Assembly (NCBI GenBank): GCA_944322615.1
Contig: CALUPH010000019.1
Span: 1-32,485 of the forward strand
Reading direction: 5' to 3'
Source of the DNA: Candidatus Gastranaerophilales bacterium
Lineage (GTDB): Bacteria; Cyanobacteriota; Vampirovibrionia; Gastranaerophilales; Gastranaerophilaceae
Length of the DNA: 32,485 bases
Below the pieces are notes generated by a model. That model did no database searches and had not been told where the DNA came from. It saw nothing but the letters and a program-made list of their open reading frames with translations. Of this stretch, positions 1-8,209 are shown piece after piece. Within the stretch, counting starts at the first letter, position 1. Every line of letters begins with the position of its first letter. Made by a program: the position numbers and the translations under genes.

Positions 1-59
1 GTAAATATCCTAATCTTATTGATAATTTGGTGTATCTCAATTTGCAAGCAAAAATAAAA

Positions 60-186
60 TTGCACTTTTTTGCACTTTATTGCACTGGACTTATATTTAA
101 ACACCAAGCCGATTTTAGCCTAATGTGGTCTTAAAATTTTGCAAATGGAGTGCAAAAGAGTGCAAGAAATGAGTACTTGAGTGCAA
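60..186. repeat. Clustered TTGCACT / AGTGCAA heptamers
   Basis: TTGCACT occurs at 60-66, 70-76 and 80-86, exactly 10 bp apart. Its reverse complement AGTGCAA occurs at 149-155, 159-165 and 180-186, the first two again 10 bp apart; a degenerate AGTACTT lies at 172-178. The two triplets face each other across about 60 bp. One helical turn of spacing suggests cooperative protein binding on one DNA face, as in operators or integrase arm-type sites. The neighbouring gene on the left lies outside the window, so the function is open. Frame 3 is open from base 3 to a TAA at 132-134 and could be the tail of a gene running in from the left, but the peptide is not recognisable and the 10-bp period argues against coding. 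Confidence 0.75.
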
Positions 187-211
187 GAAAAGACCCATAC
201 ATCTCAATACT

Positions 212-235
212 AAAAAACAGCCTCAATCGTGCTGT
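212..235 (-). terminator. Rho-independent terminator of the GH13 gene
   Basis: Read on the minus strand, ACAGC (235-231) and GCTGT (221-217) form a short stem around a 9-nt loop, followed by a run of T (216-212). It lies about 60 nt past the stop of the glycosidase gene. The stem is only 5 bp, so termination may be partial. Confidence 0.5.
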
Positions 236-296
236 CTGTTTGATTATTTATTAAACTTTCTCCGTCTCAATGTCCCAGAAACCTATTAACTATATT

Positions 297-2705
297 TTAT
301 CTTACTCGTTTAAATATAATGGTTGATTCACCGGCAAGTCTTATTGGAACATTGTTCACATTATCAGAGTGAATAACGCTTGAGTTAGCAAAATTACCTG
401 TTCCACCATATTTTTTATCATCGGTATTTAAAATTTCTACCCATTCGCCTTCCGGGAATTTAATATAATATTCAGCAGCATTGTATCTTGGGTAATCTGA
501 ATCATTAAAATTGGTAACTGCAAATATTTCATTTCCATTATCAAAATCTTTTGAATGAGTAGCAAATACTTGTGAAGCCTGATGTTTTACTGTATTTTCA
601 GCTATTATTACACCATTTGTTAATGCTGAATTTTCAGCATTTATACTATTTAGATCTCTTGTCAGATTTCTAAATTTATTCATCATTGTTCTTCCGTTAG
701 ATGAATATTTTATATTACCGAATGTTGATTCTTGAAGAGCTGGTTTTCCGGGTTTATAACCTTTTTCAACATACAAATAATCTTCATTTTTAACAGAATC
801 AAACTCTCTAAAGAATCTAAACGGAGTCAAATCAGCTCTTTCATCACCTTGGAATATCATTTTAGGTCCAGGGATTGAATATGTTCTGGCTAATGCCATT
901 TTATTCTTATCAAAACTTCTTGTATATGCCATTCTCAAGCTATCAAAAGTAATACCGGAATTTCTTTTAATTCCGTTTGGTTCAAGTACTTCATCTTTAA
1001 ATGCTTGTTCTATAACTTTTACCCACTTTTTATAATTAATACCATCTGTATTATATCTTTCAAGTTTTCCTGTTTGTAAAAGAATAGCAAGCTTTTCTGC
1101 AACAAATTGTGCTTTTTGTAACGTAACTGTTCTTGTTGCATCTTCAATGCTCGTACAATTTTTTTCTTTTAAAGCAAGAGCTCGTTCTTTATCTTCATCA
1201 CTAAGTGTAATATGGTCATTTAAATGAAGCATAGGAACCATCAATTTTGCAAGCAATCTGGATCCTTCAAAATTTCCAATCTCATCATGACTCATAACAT
1301 ATTTGACTCTATCTTGAGAACAATAACAAGCCTTTTCAAATCTATCTAAATTTATAATTCCATATAAGCCATCTTTTAAAGTATGATAATAATTAAAATC
1401 CCATTCGCTATCATAACCAAGACGTCCAATTGTAGTTCTGCCATTTGAAATATTTTCTATAGCATCACAATGAACTTGCTCTGACTGCCCGATTCCACTT
1501 TCAAATGACTTTAATGGATTTACAACCCTTTTATCATGTGGTTCATCATAATTATTCCAAAAGTTACCATTATCATCTACACTAATAGAACTTCTTCCAT
1601 CTTCAGCAATTAAAAATGCATCAGGTTTATGGTAGTTAATTTCAGCAGCAATTTGTTTCATTGTATAATCTGATTCCATAAACTTTGTCATATCTAATCT
1701 CAAACCATCACAATGATAATTATCTATCCAATTCATTGCCGCATTAACAATATAATCTCTAACATATCTTGAATTCTGACCTTCATAATTAAATGCTTCA
1801 CCAAAGCAGTTATTTCCTTTTATATATGGACCTGTCTTTAATAAAGTAGCTCCATCTGGACCTAAATGATTTGGAACCATATCCATAATTACATTTAAAC
1901 CTTGTTCATGTGCAAAATCAATTAAAGATTTCAATGCATCTGGACCACCTAAATGTTCAGATGGAGCCATTTTATCAACACCATCATACCCCCAATTAAA
2001 TGAATAAGTATTTTCTACAGGCATGATTTCTATCGCATTAAATCCAAGCTGAGGCAAAGATTTAATAATAGCTTTTGCACCTTCAAATGTACCTTTTTTT
2101 GTCAAGCTTGCAGTATTGAATTCATATATTCTCGCTTCATCAACACTAGTTAATTGATTTTGTTTATTTGCCAATCTTGATATTCTATTTTTATTATTTC
2201 TATACCAATCACCATCATTCCATTCAAACAAAGAATGGTCATAAACCGTAGAAGCACCTAACAAATTTTCTTGTCTGAAAGAATATGGATCTTTAACTTG
2301 AGCTACTTCTCCATTACCTTTATATAAAGTATAGTAATATTTATCTCCGTGTGAGACTTCTCCAGCAGGAATTTTTTTATCAGTTGCAAAAACTCCATTT
2401 CCCATATTTTTTAATTGATAAGTCTTTATTAGATTTTTATTATTTCTTTTTTCTACAGTTACTTCAACTTTTTTTGTGTCGGGATAAGTTAATATTTTAA
2501 ACGAAGTTTCTTTTGTTTTCGGATCAACAACAGCCCCCCAACTTTTGTGTTCAGCCCAAGTTCTGCCAAAAGAAACGGGTTTATAAAAAACATTAGAAAT
2601 TTCATTATTCTGAGCTTTAGAAAAATGATTTTCACGATTAGTTCTGTTAGCTGAAAAATTATTTTTCTGCAAAATATTTACTGAATTAATACCATTAACT
2701 TTCAC
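297..2705 (-). CDS. GH13 alpha-amylase/branching-enzyme-like glycosidase with VSFG leader
   Basis: This 802-aa protein belongs to the alpha-amylase clan (GH13), closest in style to GlgB branching enzyme or TreZ. Residues about 50-150 look like a CBM48/E-set beta-sandwich. The TIM barrel shows region I DMVPNH (275-280), region II GLRLDMTKF with nucleophile D338, region III LIAED with acid/base E368, and region IV MSHDE with D474; NWGYDG is at 237-242. About 130 residues of extra, mostly helical sequence separate region IV from the next barrel strand (PGPKMIFQGDE), more than usual. The start is GTG, with GGGGTT upstream and no in-frame ATG nearby. There is no signal peptide; instead residues 1-47 form an Asn-rich leader ending PVSFG. 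Likely substrate is storage glycogen or other alpha-glucan; hydrolase versus transferase cannot be decided from the sequence. It is divergent from rubrerythrin. Confidence 0.85.
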   Translation of the reverse strand: MKVNGINSVNILQKNNFSANRTNRENHFSKAQNNEISNVFYKPVSFGRTWAEHKSWGAVVDPKTKETSFKILTYPDTKKVEVTVEKRNNKNLIKTYQLKNMGNGVFATDKKIPAGEVSHGDKYYYTLYKGNGEVAQVKDPYSFRQENLLGASTVYDHSLFEWNDGDWYRNNKNRISRLANKQNQLTSVDEARIYEFNTASLTKKGTFEGAKAIIKSLPQLGFNAIEIMPVENTYSFNWGYDGVDKMAPSEHLGGPDALKSLIDFAHEQGLNVIMDMVPNHLGPDGATLLKTGPYIKGNNCFGEAFNYEGQNSRYVRDYIVNAAMNWIDNYHCDGLRLDMTKFMESDYTMKQIAAEINYHKPDAFLIAEDGRSSISVDDNGNFWNNYDEPHDKRVVNPLKSFESGIGQSEQVHCDAIENISNGRTTIGRLGYDSEWDFNYYHTLKDGLYGIINLDRFEKACYCSQDRVKYVMSHDEIGNFEGSRLLAKLMVPMLHLNDHITLSDEDKERALALKEKNCTSIEDATRTVTLQKAQFVAEKLAILLQTGKLERYNTDGINYKKWVKVIEQAFKDEVLEPNGIKRNSGITFDSLRMAYTRSFDKNKMALARTYSIPGPKMIFQGDERADLTPFRFFREFDSVKNEDYLYVEKGYKPGKPALQESTFGNIKYSSNGRTMMNKFRNLTRDLNSINAENSALTNGVIIAENTVKHQASQVFATHSKDFDNGNEIFAVTNFNDSDYPRYNAAEYYIKFPEGEWVEILNTDDKKYGGTGNFANSSVIHSDNVNNVPIRLAGESTIIFKRVR

Positions 2706-2767
2706 GATTTAACCCCAACAATAAACACATAGCATATAAGTTTATTGAAACATATTTTGTGCTATAT

Positions 2768-2782
2768 TTACAAAATTTGTAA
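2768..2782. promoter_or_regulatory. 7-1-7 palindrome between the GH13 and rubrerythrin genes
   Basis: TTACAAA-A-TTTGTAA is a perfect 7-1-7 inverted repeat in the divergent intergenic region. PerR/Fur-family boxes share this geometry (TTATAATnATTATAA for PerR), and rubrerythrin genes are classic PerR targets. The bases differ from the PerR consensus, so the regulator is a guess. Confidence 0.4.
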
Positions 2783-2803
2783 TAAAAAGTTTACATATTT
2801 CGT

Positions 2804-2832
2804 TTGATTTTTTTTGAAAAATTTATTAATAT
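2804..2832 (+). promoter_or_regulatory. Possible promoter of the rubrerythrin gene
   Basis: TTGATT (2804-2809), a 17-bp spacer and TAATAT (2827-2832) resemble a sigma70 promoter. The predicted transcript would start near 2839, leaving a leader of about 20 nt with the AAAAGGAG ribosome binding site. In such AT-rich DNA this match is only suggestive. Confidence 0.3.
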
Positions 2833-2858
2833 TTTTAAATAATGAAAAGGAGAATTAT

Positions 2859-3401
2859 ATGCCAGAATTAAGAGGAAGTAAAACAGAACAAAATTTAATG
2901 ACAGCTTTTGCAGGTGAATCGCAAGCAAGAAATAAATATACATATTATGCTTCTCAAGCAAAAAAAGAAGGATTTGTTCAAATCAGCAAGATTTTTGAAG
3001 AAACTGCAAATAATGAAAAAGAACACGCAAAAATATGGTTTAAATATTTACACAACGGTTCTATTCCAGAAACTCTCAAAAATTTAGAAGATGCCGCAGA
3101 TGGAGAAAACTATGAATGGACAGACATGTATGCAACATTTGCTAAAGAAGCAAAAGAAGAAGGCTTTGATGATTTAGCTGTTCTTTTTGATATGGTTGCA
3201 AAAATAGAAAAAACTCACGAAGAAAGATATAGAAAACTTTTGGAAAGTGTTAAACAAGACAAAGTTTTCATACGTGATAAAAAAATAGTTTGGGAATGTG
3301 CAAACTGCGGACATCATTTTGAAGGAGAAAAAGCTCCTGAACTTTGCCCGGTATGCAAACATCCAAAAGCTTTTTTCTTTGAAAATGTTGTTAATTACTA
3401 A
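2859..3401 (+). CDS. rbr: Rubrerythrin
   Basis: This 180-aa non-haem iron peroxidase reduces hydrogen peroxide in the cytoplasm of anaerobes, with electrons from rubredoxin or NADH-linked partners. An N-terminal ferritin-like four-helix domain (about 1-135) carries diiron ligands: E20, the EKEH pair E53/H56, E97 and the ExxH pair E117/H120. The C-terminal rubredoxin-like domain has a Cys4 iron site: C147, C150, C163, C166. The ATG at 2859 is chosen because AAAAGGAG stands just before it and family members begin with a similar MxxLxGSKTExNL sequence; a TTG 45 bp upstream in frame is less likely. It is monocistronic, closed by a strong hairpin, and may be stress-controlled through the palindrome at 2768-2782. 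Confidence 0.96.
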   Translation: MPELRGSKTEQNLMTAFAGESQARNKYTYYASQAKKEGFVQISKIFEETANNEKEHAKIWFKYLHNGSIPETLKNLEDAADGENYEWTDMYATFAKEAKEEGFDDLAVLFDMVAKIEKTHEERYRKLLESVKQDKVFIRDKKIVWECANCGHHFEGEKAPELCPVCKHPKAFFFENVVNY

Positions 3402-3405
3402 AAAG

Positions 3406-3430
3406 AAGACCGCGGAATGCGGTCTTTTTT
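3406..3430. terminator. Bidirectional terminator
   Basis: AAGACCGC (3406-3413), loop GGAAT and GCGGTCTT (3419-3426) form an 8-bp GC-rich stem flanked by A and T runs. It ends rubrerythrin on the plus strand and the convergent SHOCT-like gene on the minus strand. Confidence 0.92.
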
Positions 3431-3684
3431 TATGCAGTTGTTGAGAATACAACACCAGGTTTCTTCATTGTTTTATCCAATAACACTGGTGTTTCCAGTA
3501 AAAATTTCTGAGCTTTGTATTCAAAATCAGAAATTTCACCAGCTTGATGTTTTTGTTCCAACTCTTTTAATTTTTCAGCTCTTTTTATTTCTTCCCTTAC
3601 AATTTCTCTTGTACTTTTTTCTCTTGGCATTATACTTAATGGCGTTTGAGGTATATTTACGTTATTTAATGCAGTTGTACTCAT
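3430..3684 (-). CDS. Small SHOCT-like protein
   Basis: An 84-aa protein of unknown function. A disordered N-terminus (about 1-22) is followed by charged helix (about 23-45) and a C-terminal segment with the look of a SHOCT (short C-terminal) domain: KLKELEQKHQAGEISDFEY then AQKFLLE, matching the usual L-x-L-x-x-G-x-I-T/S-x-x-E-F/Y pattern. AAGGAGAAAAT directly before the ATG is a strong ribosome binding site, which supports a real gene despite its size. SHOCT domains often mediate oligomerisation, but here that is inference. It is transcribed alone, converging on rubrerythrin and sharing its terminator. Confidence 0.75.
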   Translation of the reverse strand: MSTTALNNVNIPQTPLSIMPREKSTREIVREEIKRAEKLKELEQKHQAGEISDFEYKAQKFLLETPVLLDKTMKKPGVVFSTTA

Positions 3685-3785
3685 ATTTTCTCCTTTACTA
3701 AAATAAAATATTACTCACTTACTTATAAATATAAAGTAGTAATCTTATATTAAATTGTTAGAAGAATATATTTTTGTAATAAAAC

Positions 3786-5657
3786 TTAAATAATAAAACC
3801 TACTCTGTTACGCCCTGTTTCTTTTGCTTTATATAAACACTTATCAGCATATTCAATAAGTTCTGTCGGAGTTGTGCCATTTTCAGGATAAGTTGAAACC
3901 CCTAAACTTATGGTTATATTTACTTCCAATTCCGGAGTTAACTCATATTTTTTCTCCGCTATTATCTTACAAATATCTTGAGCTGTTTTAATAGCGACTT
4001 CTTTATTTGCATTATTAAGTATAATTGTCATTTCTTCACCGCCATATCTGCATACAAAATCTTCGGTACGAACATTTCTCTTTAGAGTATTAGCAACATG
4101 CTTTAATACTGCATCCCCAGCTTGATGACCATATTTATCATTAAATTTTTTGAAAAAGTCTATATCAATTAATATTAAGGAAAAATTAGCTTTATTTTTT
4201 TCCGCTTGCATAATTTTCTGTCTTATTTTTTCTTGGAAGAAACGGTGATTATACAACTCAGTCAATCCATCTGTTGTAGCTAGTTTATATGTATATTCAA
4301 AATCTCTTGATTTTAAAAGATATTTTATTATGAATGAACAAATAAATATAAAAATTGAACAAGCTATAGGAATTACCAACCAAACCCACACATTGTATTT
4401 ATCCATAACATAAGTTGTAAAATACAAATAAGCTATAGCCAAAAATACAAACAAAATTAATGATACATATACAGATCTTATTCTAAAAACAGTAAAGGCA
4501 ACAGCACAAGAAAGCACCAAAGTAATCAATATATTATATGGTAATGATGCTGTATGTATCAAAGAATCATCCAAAATATTGTTAAACAAAGTCGCATGAA
4601 TCTCGACACCAGGTAAATATTTACTTGTCGGAACAGTTTTAATATCTGAAAGCGCAAATACATTAGTTCCTATATAAACTATCTTATCCTTAAACAAATC
4701 ATTTGGTAGAATAGCTTGTTTACCTTCTTTTTCAGCTTGAATAGACTTAAAAATTTCCCAAAATGAAACATATTTAAATGTTGTATCAACTTCTGTACCG
4801 CTTTTGCCATACCAGTTTAATATCGCTTCACCATTTTTTGTTAATGGAATTTTCTTATTTCCTAGAATAAGATTATTATTGGAATCAATAACTAAGTCAT
4901 CAATATTTTGATTTTCATATTTATTTAGATAATCAATTATCATTTTAACTGTCATATACAAATAATAATCTTCTCTTATTTCAGAATAATCAGTCATATC
5001 ATATCTGGGGTATTTAACCAAAATAGGAACACTTCTTGTATAACCATCATCTGATTTTGGCGTATTGATATGCCCAATATTTTCTGTAGAATTAATAATT
5101 TCAGACATAATTATACGGCAGTTTGTATATTTATAAGGAGCAAAATCATCAGATAATACTTTTATATCAGATTTTATTTTTTCATTAATCAATGGAGGTT
5201 TTCTTAATTCAAAAGAATAATCATCGAAATTAAATGCAGTATATGTATTTTTATACTTTTTAAATCCTTCAATTAATTTATTATCACTATTAGGAATTCT
5301 GTTCAAAGATTTTATAAACAATAAATCAAAAGCAACATATTTAGGATTTTGAGCTTGTATATAGTCTAAAATTTCAGCATAAGCATTTCTTGGAATAGGC
5401 CAATCACCATATGTTTCAATCAAATATTCATAAGAAGGGTCATCAACCGTAACAATTATAATATCTTTATTAACTTGCTTATTTTTAGATATAATATTCT
5501 GCCTTATATCAAAAGACTTATTTTCGAGCGTTCTAATTAAATTTTTTGTTTCATAATTTTGAAGAGAAATAAAACTAAAAATAAAAATCAAAAGCAAAAT
5601 AAAAGAAAAAAAGATATCATAACGATGTCTATATATAAAATTAATAATTTTGTTCAT
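3786..5657 (-). CDS. CHASE2-GGDEF membrane diguanylate cyclase
   Basis: A 623-aa sensor enzyme that would make c-di-GMP from two GTP. Residues 14-32 are a transmembrane helix, about 40-365 an extracytoplasmic CHASE2 sensor domain, and about 373-448 three transmembrane helices. The GGDEF domain (about 455-623) has the signature GGEEM at 539-543, metal-binding Asp around 498-500, and an intact RxxD inhibitory site (RTED, 530-533) at the same spacing as in PleD. It should therefore be catalytically active and subject to product feedback. The ATG at 5657 follows GGAG. That GGAG abuts a long perfect inverted repeat and a 41-codon ORF just upstream, suggesting translational control. No partner gene for c-di-GMP reception is nearby. 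The ligand of the CHASE2 domain is unknown. Confidence 0.93.
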   Translation of the reverse strand: MNKIINFIYRHRYDIFFSFILLLIFIFSFISLQNYETKNLIRTLENKSFDIRQNIISKNKQVNKDIIIVTVDDPSYEYLIETYGDWPIPRNAYAEILDYIQAQNPKYVAFDLLFIKSLNRIPNSDNKLIEGFKKYKNTYTAFNFDDYSFELRKPPLINEKIKSDIKVLSDDFAPYKYTNCRIIMSEIINSTENIGHINTPKSDDGYTRSVPILVKYPRYDMTDYSEIREDYYLYMTVKMIIDYLNKYENQNIDDLVIDSNNNLILGNKKIPLTKNGEAILNWYGKSGTEVDTTFKYVSFWEIFKSIQAEKEGKQAILPNDLFKDKIVYIGTNVFALSDIKTVPTSKYLPGVEIHATLFNNILDDSLIHTASLPYNILITLVLSCAVAFTVFRIRSVYVSLILFVFLAIAYLYFTTYVMDKYNVWVWLVIPIACSIFIFICSFIIKYLLKSRDFEYTYKLATTDGLTELYNHRFFQEKIRQKIMQAEKNKANFSLILIDIDFFKKFNDKYGHQAGDAVLKHVANTLKRNVRTEDFVCRYGGEEMTIILNNANKEVAIKTAQDICKIIAEKKYELTPELEVNITISLGVSTYPENGTTPTELIEYADKCLYKAKETGRNRVGFII

Positions 5658-5662
5658 AAAAT

Positions 5663-5698
5663 CTCCAATAGATAATAATTAATTATTATCTATTTTGG
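5663..5698 (-). promoter_or_regulatory. RBS-proximal hairpin in the diguanylate cyclase leader
   Basis: AATAGATAATAATT (5667-5680) and its exact complement (5681-5694) make a 28-bp perfect palindrome. In the minus-strand mRNA it is flanked by CCAA on the 5' side and by GG of the GGAG ribosome binding site (5666-5663) on the 3' side, so CC-GG pairing would extend the stem over the Shine-Dalgarno bases. It could equally be a DNA operator. Confidence 0.6.
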
Positions 5699-5804
5699 AA
5701 GTTTTTTCAATTTCTTCAATATTCTTCAAAAATATATTATACAAATCGCTAATTTCATCGGGATTAATCAAGAAACCAAGCAGACAACTTTCATTTAAAT
5801 TCAT
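5679..5804 (-). CDS. Candidate 41-aa upstream ORF of the diguanylate cyclase gene
   Basis: An ATG at 5804 opens a 41-codon frame beginning MNLNESCLLGF and ending KIDNN. It is preceded by GGTAGG about 9 nt upstream, a plausible ribosome binding site. Its TAA (5681-5679) sits in the middle of the palindrome before the diguanylate cyclase, 21 nt from that start codon. The peptide is acidic and helical, with no signal or membrane segment, and is not recognised. Ribosomes finishing this frame would melt the hairpin and expose the GGAG of the next gene, the classic layout for translational coupling. Too short to be certain; chance is possible in AT-rich DNA. Confidence 0.45.
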   Translation of the reverse strand: MNLNESCLLGFLINPDEISDLYNIFLKNIEEIEKTSKIDNN

Positions 5805-6107
5805 TAATAATTACCTACCAAACTATATCTATATTTTAACCTTATCAACAGAGTTAACATCAACTTATAGTATGATGATTTATCTCTAAAATATCCGTTA
5901 TTTATATGAATTTTAAATTATTATTTGAATTCAAATTTTAGATTAAAAGTAATTAGCCATAACTATTGTATTAAAAGGTAATGAATAGAGAGTAGCTAAC
6001 ATATCATAATTCAAAGATAGAAATAATATAAATAAAAAACAGCTATAAAAATAACAGATAAAAAGAAATGTTTGCCTGTACATTTCTTTTATGAACAAGG
6101 AGGAAAA
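5805..6107. promoter_or_regulatory. Divergent intergenic region with palindrome and leader hairpin
   Basis: No gene is supported here. A perfect palindrome ATTTGAATTCAAAT lies at 5923-5936 and may be an operator. Just before the SLH gene, AAAAGAAATG (6061-6070) pairs with CATTTCTTTT (6081-6090) around a 10-nt loop, 6 nt before the AAGGAGG ribosome binding site (6097-6103). Such a 5' hairpin could stabilise a highly expressed envelope-protein mRNA or act as an attenuator. I could not pick a clear promoter among the many AT hexamers. Confidence 0.5.
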
Positions 6108-8138
6108 ATGAAATTAAACAAAATGACACTTGCCGCCGTTGTAACAATCGGTGTATTAGCAGGTACAAATGCAGGTTTTACACAAGAAACAGCAACTGAA
6201 ATGTCAAATGAACATTTGGCAGCTTGCCCTTTGTCTGGATGCCCTTCTCCTGTGACACCACAAACAGCAAAATGTCCAAAATGTCTAAATGATATAGATA
6301 GTTGTACTTGTCAACCTAAAAAAGAAGAACCGTGTGACCCCTGTGCAAAGAAAAACGACTGTGATACCTGTAAACCGGTAGCACAAGATTGTAATCCTTG
6401 CCCATCAATAGCACAATGCCCACAGCCATCAACACCAACTTGTGCTGTATGCCCACAACCTGCAGATGGCAAAAAATTCCAACAACAAGTTTATGCTTAC
6501 CCTAATGCCATTTACGGTAATAATCAAGTTGTTGGTGAAAGAAACAATGGTCTATTCTTAGGTGATGACTCAATGGCAACATTTAAAGGTGTACCTGTGG
6601 CAGAAGCACAACCTACGACAGTTGGTTGCGGATGTGATGACGGCAGTATGACAGGAGCCGCAGCACCTTTACCTTGCTTGGACAATCCGCCATGTGCAAC
6701 CGGTATACCTGTAGATAGAAATCCACAAAATATAGATGGAGCTGGCTGTCCAATGCAAATACATACTAACACTAGTATGGAAGCAATAAAAAAATCAATG
6801 GAACCTTTTGAATACTCTGCAATGACAGGTGGAGCTGCTCCAATTGCAAGCGCATTTGAAGATGTTCCTGATGGTTATTGGGCAAGCTGTGATATAAATA
6901 CATTAACAGAAAATAATATTATTGCCGGTTATCCTGATAGAACATATAAACCAAGTTTACCTGTATCCAGAGCAGAAATGGCTACTTTAGTTGTAAAAGG
7001 CTTTAATTTAAATGATGATGTATCTTGTGCTACAAATATGTTTAAAGACGTGCCTGAATCACATTGGGCGAATAAAACAATTGCCAAGGCTGTTGCTAAT
7101 GGTCTAATGACTGGATACCCTAACAATATGTTCAAACCAAATCAGCCAATTTCAAGAGCAGAAGCATTTTCTATAATGGCTAAAGGTATAAATTGTCCTA
7201 TGGATGAATGTAAAGCTGAAACAGTATTAAACCAATATTGTGATGGTAATACAGTACCAAACTGGGCAAAAGTACCTGTTGCAAAAGTTTTAGAATCAGG
7301 CGGTATATCTGAATTTCCAAATCCTAAAGAAATTGCACCAAACAAAGATGCCAGCCGTGCTGAAATTGCGTCAATGTTAGAAAATGTCAGAGTTGCAATG
7401 GGCTATAGCAAGACTGATGATGTAGCATCTGATTGCGGATGTGAACCTAAAAAAGCATATTACGAAAGCGAAGAAGTGGTAACTATACCTACTCTTCAAC
7501 TTACATTTAATGATGAAATCAGTGCAAAATCTGCTAATGTTGGTGATAGATTCGCTGCTACAACAATCGATTCTGTTACTATTGACGGCGTAGAATTCCC
7601 TGCAGGTTCAAGAGTCGACGGTAAAGTTCTTGAAGTAGTAAGACCAACAAAACATTGCCAAGGTGCAATTAAGTTATCTTTCAATACAATTAAATTTGGA
7701 AAATGTAAAGCAGAATTACCAAACCAAATCTTAACAGCACAAGTAAACAAGGTTAAAAAACCAAATGCACTTGCTCGTATAGTTGAATTCCCATTCACTT
7801 GGACAGGTGGTTTACTTGGTACTGTTGGTAGAACTGTTGGTGGTGCTATTGTAAGTGCAAGTAACGCAGTTGAACAAACAGTAAGCGGAATTGGTGTTGG
7901 TACAGGTGAAATATTCCAAGGTGAATTTAAAGCTGCGGGTAGAAGCTACCTTGATGTCGGTAAAGCTATAGTTAAAGCTCCTGTTGATGCAACAAGAACT
8001 GCATTATCCGGAACAATGGGATTATTCCAATATTCAGCTGATGAAATTACTTACTTAGTTGATCCTAACGGAATGAAAGTTTCTTCTGTAAATCCAAGAG
8101 AGAAAGTAACAATTGCTTTTGGATGTAACGAACAATAA
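6108..8138 (+). CDS. Secreted cysteine-rich protein with three SLH domains
   Basis: A 676-aa exported protein. The chosen ATG (6108) follows AAGGAGG and opens onto a signal peptide (1-22, cleavage probably after TNA); an in-frame ATG 36 bp upstream would spoil it. Residues 40-115 hold 15 cysteines, mostly as CxxC pairs such as CDPC, CDTC, CNPC, and more Cys lie at 174-214. Three S-layer-homology repeats follow at about 250-298, 311-362 and 383-430 (FEDVP..YW, GYPD, SRAEM; FKDVP..HW, GYPN, SRAEA; a weaker third). Residues about 455-560 look like a beta-rich domain, and the rest is Gly/Ala-rich and amphipathic. SLH domains bind peptidoglycan-linked polymers in Gram-positives and peptidoglycan in cyanobacterial porins; no porin barrel is obvious here. 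Likely a structural envelope protein. Confidence 0.9.
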   Translation: MKLNKMTLAAVVTIGVLAGTNAGFTQETATEMSNEHLAACPLSGCPSPVTPQTAKCPKCLNDIDSCTCQPKKEEPCDPCAKKNDCDTCKPVAQDCNPCPSIAQCPQPSTPTCAVCPQPADGKKFQQQVYAYPNAIYGNNQVVGERNNGLFLGDDSMATFKGVPVAEAQPTTVGCGCDDGSMTGAAAPLPCLDNPPCATGIPVDRNPQNIDGAGCPMQIHTNTSMEAIKKSMEPFEYSAMTGGAAPIASAFEDVPDGYWASCDINTLTENNIIAGYPDRTYKPSLPVSRAEMATLVVKGFNLNDDVSCATNMFKDVPESHWANKTIAKAVANGLMTGYPNNMFKPNQPISRAEAFSIMAKGINCPMDECKAETVLNQYCDGNTVPNWAKVPVAKVLESGGISEFPNPKEIAPNKDASRAEIASMLENVRVAMGYSKTDDVASDCGCEPKKAYYESEEVVTIPTLQLTFNDEISAKSANVGDRFAATTIDSVTIDGVEFPAGSRVDGKVLEVVRPTKHCQGAIKLSFNTIKFGKCKAELPNQILTAQVNKVKKPNALARIVEFPFTWTGGLLGTVGRTVGGAIVSASNAVEQTVSGIGVGTGEIFQGEFKAAGRSYLDVGKAIVKAPVDATRTALSGTMGLFQYSADEITYLVDPNGMKVSSVNPREKVTIAFGCNEQ

Positions 8139-8154
8139 GTAAAATCATTTTATC

Positions 8155-8187
8155 AAAAAAGGTCTTAGTTAATCTAAGACCTTTTTT
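8155..8187 (+). terminator. Rho-independent terminator of the SLH gene
   Basis: GGTCTTAG (8161-8168), loop TTAAT and CTAAGACC (8174-8181) form an 8-bp stem extended by A6/T6 pairing and followed by a T run. Confidence 0.93.
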
Positions 8188-8209
8188 AAATTAAACTTTT
8201 TTAAAAAAT

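Noticed and set aside
1-296. tRNA or CRISPR at the left edge
   Set aside because: No cloverleaf can be folded and the repeats are 7 bp with irregular spacing between groups, unlike CRISPR repeats and spacers.
2814-2858. TTG start 45 bp upstream for rubrerythrin
   Set aside because: The ATG at 2859 has a strong AAAAGGAG site and matches the family N-terminus.
5695-5889. 64-codon plus-strand frame between the cyclase and SLH genes
   Set aside because: No ribosome binding site; it overlaps the better supported minus-strand leader ORF and its peptide looks like non-coding AT-rich translation.
6072-6107. Earlier ATG start for the SLH protein
   Set aside because: It would lie within the leader hairpin and put charged residues before the signal peptide; AAGGAGG points to 6108.
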